A DNA stretch of 16,387 nt from an uncultured Collinsella sp. (GTDB lineage Bacteria > Actinomycetota > Coriobacteriia > Coriobacteriales > Coriobacteriaceae). The translations under genes were made by a program, and so were the position numbers. Below, in pieces: positions 1 through 6,785 of the stretch. Within the stretch, counting starts at the first letter, position 1. Each line of letters opens with the position of its first letter. A model generated the notes under the pieces. It was not told the DNA's origin. It did not search any database and worked only from the letters and a program-made list of their open reading frames with translations. The DNA lies in the NCBI GenBank assembly GCA_902489775.1, contig CABUBH010000042.1, forward strand, positions 1 to 16,387, given 5' to 3'.

Positions 1-56
1 CCCGCACGCTCATCGCGTCCGGCAGAAGCGACCGCCGCATCGGCGCCGCCCCGGCA

Positions 57-512
57 TCACGCCACCCCGCAGAATGCGATCCCCGCGCCGCTAAGCTCCG
101 CCAGCACGGCGCGGGCCGCCTGCGTTGGCCCGCTCTCCACGCCGTCGCCCACATGGCGCGACACCTTGAGCGCCACCACGTCGCCGCCGTGATCCGCGAG
201 CAGAGCCTTGGCCGCCGTTACGCTGCGAGCGCCCACGAGGCGCAGCTCGTACTCCACGCGCTCGTCCGTAGCGGCGGTCTTCACCGCCTCGATCTCACCG
301 CGAAGCGCCTCGGCAGCCTCCTTGGAAGCGGAGGCATCGGCCACCTGTGCCTCAAACTCCGCGATCCGCTCGTCCCGCTTCGCAAGCATCGCCTGGTAGT
401 CGTCGCCGGCTCCGCCCAGGGCCGTCACTTCCCCTTGCTCCTGCGCGTCTTCCGAGCCCGCCTCTTGCTGCTGCGCCTCGTCCGCTTGCCCGCCATTCGA
501 TCCCTCCTTCAC
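57..512 (-). CDS. Phage scaffold-like protein, probably a remnant
   Basis: The 151-residue product has an acidic, Gln-rich N-terminus (about 1-38), a charged heptad-like coiled coil (about 40-90) and the segment YELRLVGARSVTAAKALL (88-105). This order resembles phage minor structural/scaffolding proteins of the GP20 type, which guide capsid assembly. The family match is from memory and moderate. The last 35 residues or so (after DVVALK, 111-116) do not look like a continuation of that family, and no portal or capsid gene lies beside it, so it may be a truncated or chimeric relic. The frame starts at GTG (512) and is open back to about 566. The best ribosome-binding site, GGAGG near 503-507, instead precedes an out-of-frame ATG at 496, which hints at a frameshift near the start. 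Confidence 0.45.
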   Translation of the reverse strand: MKEGSNGGQADEAQQQEAGSEDAQEQGEVTALGGAGDDYQAMLAKRDERIAEFEAQVADASASKEAAEALRGEIEAVKTAATDERVEYELRLVGARSVTAAKALLADHGGDVVALKVSRHVGDGVESGPTQAARAVLAELSGAGIAFCGVA

Positions 513-552
513 GAGAACCGCCTTTCCGCTCGTACGGCAAGCACAACAAGAT

Positions 553-590
553 GCCCGCCTGGTTACTCATCAAGAGCAGCCTAGGCGGGC
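553..590. repeat. Inverted repeat, 8-bp arms with 22-nt loop
   Basis: GCCCGCCT (553-560) is matched by AGGCGGGC (583-590). It lies between the divergent phage-like frame and the sce7726 gene. Neither side has the T-run of an intrinsic terminator. It could be an operator, an attachment-site relic or a folded leader; the sequence does not decide. The rest of 513-721 shows no gene. Confidence 0.4.
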
Positions 591-721
591 GTCAAAAAGT
601 CAACCGCGCATCGGAGCCGCAAGGCGGCAGTGCCCGAAGAAATACGTCCCACTGGGTTACACACACCGAACTTAAGAAGCGTTTTTGGGCCATCATGGTA
701 AAATTCCCATCGGAGGTAACG

Positions 722-1543
722 ATGGAGACCATGCTACTTGATGACATAGAGTTGAGGGAGACTGCAAAGCGGCTCTACGATTCATACTCGACTGTTCTCT
801 CCGAATCCAAGCTCATCTCCATCATCCAAGACGTCCTCGGCGACTTCGCCCCCGCGCTCGACTCCAAATACGCGGCCCGAAGGACCATCAACGACTTGGT
901 GATGGGTTATTACCCGAACGAAGCCACCATCAAGGCCAATTTCATCGATAGGGTCCTCTTTCCGCTGAGCCCCGCGAACATCTCCATCTTCGAGCTTCCC
1001 ATCGGCAACAGCCGCGTGGACATGTGTAAGGTCAACGGCCACAGCGCCGCCTACGAGATCAAGACCGACCTCGACACGTTCGATCGTCTCGAGGGCCAGT
1101 TGAGCGACTACTTCGACGTGTTCGAGACCGTCTACGTCGTGACGTCCGACAAGCGTTGGCAAGAACTGCCAAGCTACGTCCCCGAGGCCTGTGGGATTTA
1201 CTCCTACAGTCAGGACGCAAGGGACGGCTCCTATCACTTCAAGGCACAGCGCAAAGCCATCAAAAGCACCAACCTGGACTCCGAAAAGCAGCTCGCGGTC
1301 ATGCCCAAGCGCGCCCTCTGCGAGACCTTCGGCATCGACGGCGGGGGCACGTCAAAGCCCGCCATCATTCAAGAGTGTCTTGCCGAGAACAGCCAAGCCA
1401 AAATCAATCGGCTGTTTAAGGCCTATCTCAAGCAACGCTACGGTGCCTACTGGGAGCACTTCTGCAAAGTAAAGCCGCAGGTCTTCGGTATTGACTACGA
1501 ATGGTTCTACCGCAACAGACTAGAGCCGGAGATTGTGTACTAG
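722..1543 (+). CDS. sce7726 family protein, predicted PD-(D/E)XK nuclease-like
   Basis: The 273-residue protein matches, by my recognition, the sce7726 family, a protein of unknown function usually encoded beside sce7725. The core is residues 90-130: Glu91, then RVD (Asp100), YEIK (Glu112, Lys114) and QLSDY (Gln126-Tyr130). A D...ExK signature followed by QxxxY is typical of RecB-like PD-(D/E)XK nucleases, so a DNase role is inferred; all these residues are present. The N-terminus is mainly helical and charged, with no signal peptide or membrane span. ATG 722 is chosen because GGAGG (712-716) sits five bases upstream; in-frame codons further upstream run through unlikely sequence. Its stop shares the tetranucleotide CTAG (1540-1543) with the stop of the convergent sce7725 gene. 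No convincing promoter was found, although TAAAAT occurs at 699-704. Confidence 0.8.
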   Translation: METMLLDDIELRETAKRLYDSYSTVLSESKLISIIQDVLGDFAPALDSKYAARRTINDLVMGYYPNEATIKANFIDRVLFPLSPANISIFELPIGNSRVDMCKVNGHSAAYEIKTDLDTFDRLEGQLSDYFDVFETVYVVTSDKRWQELPSYVPEACGIYSYSQDARDGSYHFKAQRKAIKSTNLDSEKQLAVMPKRALCETFGIDGGGTSKPAIIQECLAENSQAKINRLFKAYLKQRYGAYWEHFCKVKPQVFGIDYEWFYRNRLEPEIVY

Positions 1544-2682
1544 AGGTTGTAGCTGTTACCGTGGGCGAGGTAGAGCTGCTGCACGTAGCGAACAACGGTG
1601 TACACAATCCAAGTCTGCCAACCGCCATAGTTTCCGGCTGCGGCATGATCAGCTATTTCAGACAGTACGGCGCATTCGCCAGCACGTCTTTCCAGCTCGC
1701 CCCTGTCTGCAAGTATCTGTTTTACGACATCGTCGTAGCCGGATTGGCCTTTCTTCACGTCTGGATTGATATACCTTTTGAAGGTATTTGATGAACCGTC
1801 ATAAAAAAGGGCAAGAGCACGTCCAGTGGCCCCCGCGCCCGGACGGGGCGGTAAGGAATCACGAAGCCCGGCATAGTCGCCGACGCCTTCGAAACCATAT
1901 TCGGAAAAGTCACGAATGTGGCTATTGTCGATGAAACAGCCATCTTCGTACACCTTGTTCCCGTCATCGCGTTTGCGCGGCGAACACAGTAGGACAGAGT
2001 GCGCCGCAATATGAAGGTCAGCCAACTCGTCAAACTCTTCGATACGAGAAGCGGGCGGGGTCTCGTTGATGTCGTAAATCAAGTAGTCATCCGGCCCCAA
2101 AAGGTCAGACAAGATGTGCTCGTACCCCTCATATGTCGATATCCGGATGGCGACTGGTTTATTTGAAGAAGTCTTCCTTAGCTCCAAAATCAAAGCTTCC
2201 AAGGATTTTGGTGAGAGGTTGGACAGCTCGTCAATCACCGAGATGACCGGGATGAGATCTCGATAGTCGGCAAGCCGCTTAACCGCCTCCTCGTAAAACG
2301 CCAAGTCGTTGCTCATTTTAAGAACAAGCTTGCATTTTGAGGGGTCGGCGCCTTTGTATTTGGGCATATAGCAGCGGAAGAAGTCGACCAACACCTTTTT
2401 ACCGGCAAAGGCATCACTAATGTTATCCAAGGTGACATCGCGCTCAGTCTCAAGATCATCTACCGTGCACATACGGGGCTGACCTTTGCGCTTTCCACTT
2501 TTATATGGCTTGTTGACCTTGACGTACTCACCCGTTGAGGGATCGACCAGCTTATCAAAGGCAACGTCCTTCTTAACCACCTCGACCAAAGGCGGAAGCC
2601 CTTCGTCTAAAAGTCCGAGCTCCCGCAGCCTTTGTACGGCCCTGAACTCATTTAGGCGATTCTTTAGTGTGAGGACATACAT
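1540..2682 (-). CDS. sce7725 / beta family protein
   Basis: The 380-residue protein begins MYVLTLKNRLNEFRAVQRL and continues with PPLVEVV (30-36). This fits the start of phage T4 beta-protein-like/sce7725 proteins (a tyrosine, a basic patch, an invariant Glu, then a P-x-x-E strand). A later segment, DYAGLRDSLPPRPG (269-282) followed by GRALALFYD, also fits that family. Its biochemical function is unknown; members usually travel with sce7726. An insert at about 50-75 is rich in Lys/Arg. The ATG at 2682 is 13 bases after the stop of the XRE-ImmA gene, with a modest AGGTG ribosome site, so the two are probably co-transcribed. The gene ends in CTAG shared with sce7726, leaving no room for a terminator between them. 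Codon use is visibly less GC-rich than in the flanking core genes, suggesting transfer. Confidence 0.75.
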   Translation of the reverse strand: MYVLTLKNRLNEFRAVQRLRELGLLDEGLPPLVEVVKKDVAFDKLVDPSTGEYVKVNKPYKSGKRKGQPRMCTVDDLETERDVTLDNISDAFAGKKVLVDFFRCYMPKYKGADPSKCKLVLKMSNDLAFYEEAVKRLADYRDLIPVISVIDELSNLSPKSLEALILELRKTSSNKPVAIRISTYEGYEHILSDLLGPDDYLIYDINETPPASRIEEFDELADLHIAAHSVLLCSPRKRDDGNKVYEDGCFIDNSHIRDFSEYGFEGVGDYAGLRDSLPPRPGAGATGRALALFYDGSSNTFKRYINPDVKKGQSGYDDVVKQILADRGELERRAGECAVLSEIADHAAAGNYGGWQTWIVYTVVRYVQQLYLAHGNSYNL

Positions 2683-2695
2683 GGGGCGTCACCTA

Positions 2696-3748
2696 CTAAC
2701 AAGCGGACTTAAGATTAGAGAAAGCGTCAAACCCGATGCATCCATCATGCTGAAGAAAGCCGACCGTAATACCCGGATCCACCCTCTGACTGGACGAGAA
2801 TTCCCTGATTCTTCCCTCAGTAAAATGACCGGCTGCAACAAAGCTCTCATACTCGTCCAGGTCTACGAAGAAACGCCTTGCGAACGCATTGGCCTCTTCG
2901 TCCTTATGCTCTTCGCTTGCAAGTTCTTCCATCGACACGATTTGCTGCTTGGGGTCGTAATGAAACAAGAGGTGTGCAAGCTCATGCACGACCGTAAACC
3001 AGACATGATCATGAGTCTTGTATCGCTTGCTGATGAAAATAGCAGGATGACCCAAGTAGGTTGTCAACACGCCACGTACTTTAGCGTTCGAGATAGCTTC
3101 ATGCTCAACTAGGTAAACTCCACACCTGTTCAGAAGCTTGCGTGCGCTCTTGATAGAACCGTTTACATCTGGATTCAGGGCAATCTTCTTCAAACGACCA
3201 AGCGACGACTCAAGCAGCTCTCTAGAGTATTGAGTATCGCTTAAATCCTTATTCTGAGTCTCAATCTCCTCTTTGCAGAGCCCGAGCCAAACGGCAACAG
3301 CCTCCGAATTGCCACCATCCTGCATGAACTCCATCCCGCCGGGAATTGCAGTCATGTAGCGGTCAAAATCCGAAACGCCCAGAATCTTCAGCATAGCCGC
3401 AGCTTGCTCAACCAAAGACATGCTCGTTCGCGGAAAGACCTCCTTGAAATGAAACCTCTTGGCGATCTCCTTAAGGTCAAGCTCCTCCAGATGCGCCTCC
3501 TCGCGTTCGCGGGCAAGGTACTCCTGATACTTGACCTCATAGTTAAGCCAAAAACTCGCGGGAACGTCGGGCATGACCTTCTCAAGCTTCAGCGCCATGT
3601 CCTCGGTAAGCCTGGTCTTCCCGTTCAGAAGCTGGGAGAGGTGGCGCTCGCTCACGCCGGTACGCTTCGAAACTTCCTTTTGGGTCAAACCGCGCGCATC
3701 AAGGTATTCCTTGATGATCTCGCCGGGCGCGACGATGAAATCACTCAT
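2696..3748 (-). CDS. XRE HTH (HigA-like) protein fused to ImmA/IrrE peptidase
   Basis: This is a 350-residue two-domain protein. Residues 1-60 form a HigA-type helix-turn-helix (LTQKEVSKRTGVSERHLSQL, 21-40), which would bind DNA and repress. Residues about 240-300 are an ImmA/IrrE-type zinc peptidase: HELAH (255-259) supplies two zinc ligands and the catalytic Glu, and the EEANAFARR segment (284-292) provides the usual third acidic ligand. ImmA/IrrE proteases cleave repressors under DNA damage or phage induction (family knowledge). The start at 3748 is preferred over upstream frames because the HTH begins there and AGGAGA lies about nine bases upstream. It follows the HigB-like gene by 22 bases, giving the toxin-first order of higBA, and precedes sce7725 by 13 bases. 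It most likely represses its own promoter. Confidence 0.85.
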   Translation of the reverse strand: MSDFIVAPGEIIKEYLDARGLTQKEVSKRTGVSERHLSQLLNGKTRLTEDMALKLEKVMPDVPASFWLNYEVKYQEYLAREREEAHLEELDLKEIAKRFHFKEVFPRTSMSLVEQAAAMLKILGVSDFDRYMTAIPGGMEFMQDGGNSEAVAVWLGLCKEEIETQNKDLSDTQYSRELLESSLGRLKKIALNPDVNGSIKSARKLLNRCGVYLVEHEAISNAKVRGVLTTYLGHPAIFISKRYKTHDHVWFTVVHELAHLLFHYDPKQQIVSMEELASEEHKDEEANAFARRFFVDLDEYESFVAAGHFTEGRIREFSSSQRVDPGITVGFLQHDGCIGFDAFSNLKSAC

Positions 3749-3770
3749 AGCTATCTTCTCCTCTCCTAGC

Positions 3771-4085
3771 TCAGTGGTAGTCCTGAATATCCACGATGCA
3801 GACGCTGGTGATCGTCGTAAGGTCATCCGGGTCAAACTCCCCGACGGGACGGATGACCAGTCTCATGTTCTTGCTGAGGTCGATTCCCCAACAGCCCTCA
3901 AAGTTGCCGGTCAGCTTGTGCCTGCGCGGCGGCGGCAGATGGGTAATCTGCGAAAGGTCATTCGCAACCCGCAGATCGGAAAGACGATGAATGAGGTTCT
4001 TGGCTATCTTGCCGTAGTTCCTCGTTATCGCCCTCTGATCCTTGAGGCTCTTCTCCAGCGACTTGCTTGCATATTCGATATCCAT
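3771..4085 (-). CDS. HigB/RelE-family toxin
   Basis: The 104-residue protein belongs to the RelE/HigB group of ribosome-dependent mRNA interferases. The C-terminal half carries the conserved pattern RRHKLTG (54-60), GCWGIDLSKNMRLVIRP (64-80) and the final strand SVCIVDIQDYH. The N-terminal half is a helical hairpin (about 6-40) rich in Lys/Arg. Start ATG 4085 is supported by a near-ideal AAAGGAGG five bases upstream; a longer reading to 4133 would run through the promoter. It is the first gene of a minus-strand operon with the XRE-ImmA gene, so toxin precedes antitoxin as in higBA. Length and motifs look intact, so it may be active. Confidence 0.85.
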   Translation of the reverse strand: MDIEYASKSLEKSLKDQRAITRNYGKIAKNLIHRLSDLRVANDLSQITHLPPPRRHKLTGNFEGCWGIDLSKNMRLVIRPVGEFDPDDLTTITSVCIVDIQDYH

Positions 4086-4104
4086 CGCCACCTCCTTTGA
4101 TAGA

Positions 4105-4133
4105 AGGATATTGCAATTGATCTCTGAGGTCAA
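4105..4133 (-). promoter_or_regulatory. Promoter of the higB-higA/ImmA-sce7725 operon
   Basis: On the minus strand, TTGACC (4133-4128) and TATCCT (4110-4105) are separated by exactly 17 bases, close to the sigma-70-type consensus. The start would fall near 4098, just before the strong ribosome site and the ATG at 4085. The -35 box and the spacer lie inside the dyad at 4115-4154. Confidence 0.65.
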
Positions 4134-4154
4134 TATTGACTTTTGAGATCAATT
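4115..4154. promoter_or_regulatory. Nested dyad operator with four half-sites
   Basis: AATTGATCTC (4115-4124) and GAGATCAATT (4145-4154) are perfect inverted arms. Centred on the same axis (4134.5) is the perfect palindrome GTCAATATTGAC (4129-4140). Read as 10-mers this gives four half-sites close to nGAGrTCAAT in alternating orientation (one of them, at 4135-4144, is weaker). That is the layout expected for two repressor dimers. It covers the -35 and spacer of the toxin operon promoter, so autoregulation by the adjacent HigA-like HTH is the natural inference. Confidence 0.7.
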
Positions 4155-4206
4155 TAATTCTGTACCTAGACCACTCAGACTGATACTCGTCTGACGTTAG
4201 GGTTTT

Positions 4207-4395
4207 CTAATGAGCGGTGCCACCTCTTAAATACTCTCGCATAAACCGCCCAATCTCTTCTCCGAAAACGCTCAAGCCGCCCGATGCAATAAGCTCTGGA
4301 TGCACCCTAACCCCATTAATATCCCAGCCATCATCCCTGACATGCTGGAATTCAGTGAAATGCCCGCCACTCACAGGGCTGCCGCATGGATACAA
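4207..4395 (-). CDS. Small hypothetical protein, possibly a gene fragment
   Basis: This is a 62-codon frame starting MYPCGSPVSGGHFTEFQHV, with a mixed, soluble composition that looks like real protein, including the hydrophobic/acidic run SVFGEEIGRFMREYL. I do not recognise the family. There is no good ribosome-binding site upstream of 4395, and the protein seems to begin in the middle of a domain, so it may be the 3' end of a gene whose start was lost when neighbouring DNA was inserted. It sits between the toxin operon promoter and the sigma-factor operon, divergent from the latter. Confidence 0.35.
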   Translation of the reverse strand: MYPCGSPVSGGHFTEFQHVRDDGWDINGVRVHPELIASGGLSVFGEEIGRFMREYLRGGTAH

Positions 4396-4398
4396 AAT

Positions 4399-4431
4399 GG
4401 GATGTAAATTTCAAAATTCCGCGCACATCCC
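4399..4431. promoter_or_regulatory. Inverted repeat upstream of the sigma-factor operon
   Basis: GGGATGT (4399-4405) and ACATCCC (4425-4431) are perfect 7-bp arms separated by 19 bases and lie 44 bases upstream of the ECF sigma gene. Spacing and position suit a dimeric regulator site. No confident -35/-10 pair could be assigned here. Confidence 0.4.
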
Positions 4432-4474
4432 GGCGCCAAACCACGTTATGCCCTATAGGAGGTGAGGGAAGAGA

Positions 4475-5011
4475 ATGCATAGCTTTCCATACGGCAGCAA
4501 CGGCAGGGCGGACGCGCCAGGCCGCGAGAACGACTCTTTGGTAGGGCGCTTCGCAGAGGAGCACTACGACAAGGTATACCGCTACTGCGCGCGAAGGCTC
4601 CCCTCGAAAGAGGATGCCCAAGACGTGACGCAGGAGGTGTTCCTTCGGCTCGTGCGGAGCGATGCGCTATACGCCGAGCATGGAAAGCCCCTTGCGTATC
4701 TCTACGCCTGCGCGCGCAATGTCTGTGCCGACTTCTACCGAGGTCAGAGACCGGTTGGTGCCTTGGACGAGGACGATGTGCAGACAATTCCTGACGTGCG
4801 GCATGCAGACATGGACGGACGGCTGACCATGGCGGGTGCCCTCGCCCGCCTTACGGAAGAGGAGCGCGAGGTCATCGAGCTTCGCTACGGCCAGGACCTG
4901 CCTATGTCCGATATCTCCGCCGTGACGGGGAAGTCGAGGTTCGCTCTCTATCGAATCGAGCGGCGCGCGCTCAGCAGGCTCAAGGAACTGATGGGAGAAG
5001 GCAATGGATGA
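4475..5011 (+). CDS. ECF-type RNA polymerase sigma factor
   Basis: The 178-residue protein has the two conserved regions of group 4 sigma factors. Region 2 spans about 22-92: FAEEHYDKVYRYCARRL, then KEDAQDVTQEVFLRL (45-59) and the -10-binding helix AYLYACARNVCADFYRG (74-90). Region 4 spans about 118-172: ARLTEEEREVIELRYG, then DISAVTGKSRFALYRIERRAL as the -35 recognition helix-turn-helix. The start at ATG 4475 follows AGGAGGTGA at 4457-4465; the spacing is slightly long. Its last 8 bases overlap the start of the next gene, implying coupled translation. It probably directs transcription of its own operon with the membrane protein and ABC transporter. Confidence 0.85.
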   Translation: MHSFPYGSNGRADAPGRENDSLVGRFAEEHYDKVYRYCARRLPSKEDAQDVTQEVFLRLVRSDALYAEHGKPLAYLYACARNVCADFYRGQRPVGALDEDDVQTIPDVRHADMDGRLTMAGALARLTEEEREVIELRYGQDLPMSDISAVTGKSRFALYRIERRALSRLKELMGEGNG

Positions 5012-5789
5012 CTCGAAGCTAAAGGATGCGCTGAGGAGCTACTACGCCGCCGACGCGGCATCCCCCGATGCCTCGGCGCGCAAGCGCACCTTGCTGCTCG
5101 TGGAAGCAGAGGCGGCTCGCGCCTGCGGAGGCGCGAGGGAGGCGGATTACATCCCGCTCTGGCGGTTCGTCGCGAGCCAGGTCCGGTTCGTGTGTCCCTG
5201 GGCATGGATGCTCCAGATCGCGCTTCTGGCATGCATGCTCGTTCTCGTCGGCGTGATCGGCCCGCGCTCGGGAAGTCCCGTCGTCGTCATGGCGGCATCG
5301 GCCCTCTCGGTTGCCATAGCGGCACCATCGGTATTCAAGAGCTTCGAGACCCGCGTCTGCGAGATGGAGTACTCGTGCCGGTTCAGCTGCGTGCAAGTGT
5401 TGGCGAGCAGGCTTTTGCTTTTCGGCCTTGCCGACGTGCTTTGGATTACGCTCTCCGTTGCGGCAGTGCCAACGCTCGCGGGGATCGACGCGCTTCGCGT
5501 ACTGCTGTACGCATGCACGCCGTTCTTCTGCTCGTGTGCCGCCTGCTTCTATGCGGCGCGCCGTCTGCCGGGCAACTCGCTCGTCGCCAGCGTCGCCCCT
5601 GCGATGTCCGTACTCGCAGCGCTCTGGCTGCTGAGCACGGCGTTCCCCCTCTGGTACGAGGGCGCGTCTCTCGCCGTATGGGTCACGGCGCTCATGGCCT
5701 CCATGGCGCTCGCCGCCCTGGAGGCGTCAAGGCTCATACGCTGCGTCTCAGGCGGCCTCTCGCCACGCCCGTCAAAGGCGGCGCTCTAG
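5004..5789 (+). CDS. Six-span membrane protein, possible anti-sigma partner
   Basis: The 261-residue protein has a hydrophilic N-terminus of about 60 residues, likely cytoplasmic, followed by six hydrophobic segments at about 64-86, 90-110, 134-158, 163-183, 192-214 and 221-241. No known domain is recognised. It begins inside the end of the ECF sigma gene (8-base overlap at 5004-5011), the usual place for a membrane-bound anti-sigma factor, and lies 48 bases before an ABC ATPase. It could instead be an accessory subunit of the transporter. Cysteines are unusually many in the central membrane part (for example LLYACTPFFCSCAACFYAA, 167-185). The role is inferred from position only. Confidence 0.7.
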   Translation: MDDSKLKDALRSYYAADAASPDASARKRTLLLVEAEAARACGGAREADYIPLWRFVASQVRFVCPWAWMLQIALLACMLVLVGVIGPRSGSPVVVMAASALSVAIAAPSVFKSFETRVCEMEYSCRFSCVQVLASRLLLFGLADVLWITLSVAAVPTLAGIDALRVLLYACTPFFCSCAACFYAARRLPGNSLVASVAPAMSVLAALWLLSTAFPLWYEGASLAVWVTALMASMALAALEASRLIRCVSGGLSPRPSKAAL

Positions 5790-5837
5790 CTCTCCTCCTG
5801 CATGCCTGCAACATCGAACGAAGGACAAGGAACGAAC

Positions 5838-6785
5838 ATGGAACTCAGGCTTGACAGGCTCACCAAGCAGTTCGGCAGCCATATCGCCGTCGACCGCGTG
5901 AGCTTCAGCTTCACGCCCGGCGTCTACGGCCTACTCGGGGCCAACGGCGCAGGCAAGACCACGCTCATGCGCATGATATGCGACGTCATGAGGCCGACAT
6001 CGGGAAGCGTGTTGTTCGGGGGAACCCCCATAGACCAGCTTGGCGACGGCTATCGGGCGCGCCTCGGGTACCTGCCCCAGGACTTCGGCTACTACCCGGA
6101 CTTCACGGCCTGCGATTTCATGATGTACCTGGCATCGCTCAAGGGGCTCACCGCGCAGCAGGCGAAAGTGCGTACGCGCGAACTCCTGGGAGTTGTCGGT
6201 CTCGCAGAGGCCGCAAAGCGGAAGGTCAAGACCTTCTCCGGCGGCATGAAGCAGCGGCTCGGCATCGCCCAGGCGGTGCTCAACGACCCGTCTGTCCTCG
6301 TGCTCGACGAGCCCACCGCAGGGCTCGACCCCAAGGAGCGCGTCCGCTTCCGCAACCTCATATCCTCTCTCGCCCAAGACAAGATCGTCATCCTTTCCAC
6401 GCACATCGTCTCTGATGTGGAGTACATCGCCGACGAGATCCTCGTGATGCGCGCTGGCGGCATCATCACGACGGGCACGGTCGACGAGATCACAGGGGAC
6501 ATCAGGGGATGCGTCTGGGAGTGCACTGTCGCCCCGAGGGAGGCAGACGCCATGTCGGCATCGCTCACGGTGGGCAACATCCACTACGCCCAGGACGGCT
6601 CTGCCATTGTTCGCGTGGTGGCGCAGCAGCGCCCGCATCCGAGCGCGCGCGCCGTGGAGCCGACGCTGGAGGACGTCTACCTCTACCTCTTCCAGGAGCA
6701 GTCCGGGGGCCTGCCGGTTTCGCGGACGAAAGCGGAAGCGGGACGGGACGCAATCGCACGCAGGAAAGGAGCGCGCCGTGGGTAG
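5838..6785 (+). CDS. ABC transporter ATP-binding protein
   Basis: The 315-residue ATPase has every motif in order: Walker A GANGAGKTT (34-42), Q-loop Gln81, signature FSGGMKQR (133-140), Walker B VLVLDEPTAGLDP (153-165) and H-loop STHIVSD (187-193). The C-terminal 90 residues or so are the extension seen in export-type (ABC-2) ATPases. It would power the permease encoded immediately downstream. ATG 5838 is chosen because AAGGA sits six bases upstream and the protein then begins in the normal way for the family; an in-frame ATG at 5802 has no ribosome site. The end overlaps the permease start by 8 bases. The substrate is unknown; peptide or lantibiotic export is common for such sets. Confidence 0.9.
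   Translation: MELRLDRLTKQFGSHIAVDRVSFSFTPGVYGLLGANGAGKTTLMRMICDVMRPTSGSVLFGGTPIDQLGDGYRARLGYLPQDFGYYPDFTACDFMMYLASLKGLTAQQAKVRTRELLGVVGLAEAAKRKVKTFSGGMKQRLGIAQAVLNDPSVLVLDEPTAGLDPKERVRFRNLISSLAQDKIVILSTHIVSDVEYIADEILVMRAGGIITTGTVDEITGDIRGCVWECTVAPREADAMSASLTVGNIHYAQDGSAIVRVVAQQRPHPSARAVEPTLEDVYLYLFQEQSGGLPVSRTKAEAGRDAIARRKGARRG

Noticed and set aside
347..721. Extension of the sce7726 frame upstream to position 347
   Set aside because: The first 125 codons are Pro/Arg/Ser-rich noise overlapping the phage-like gene; a strong ribosome site places the start at 722.
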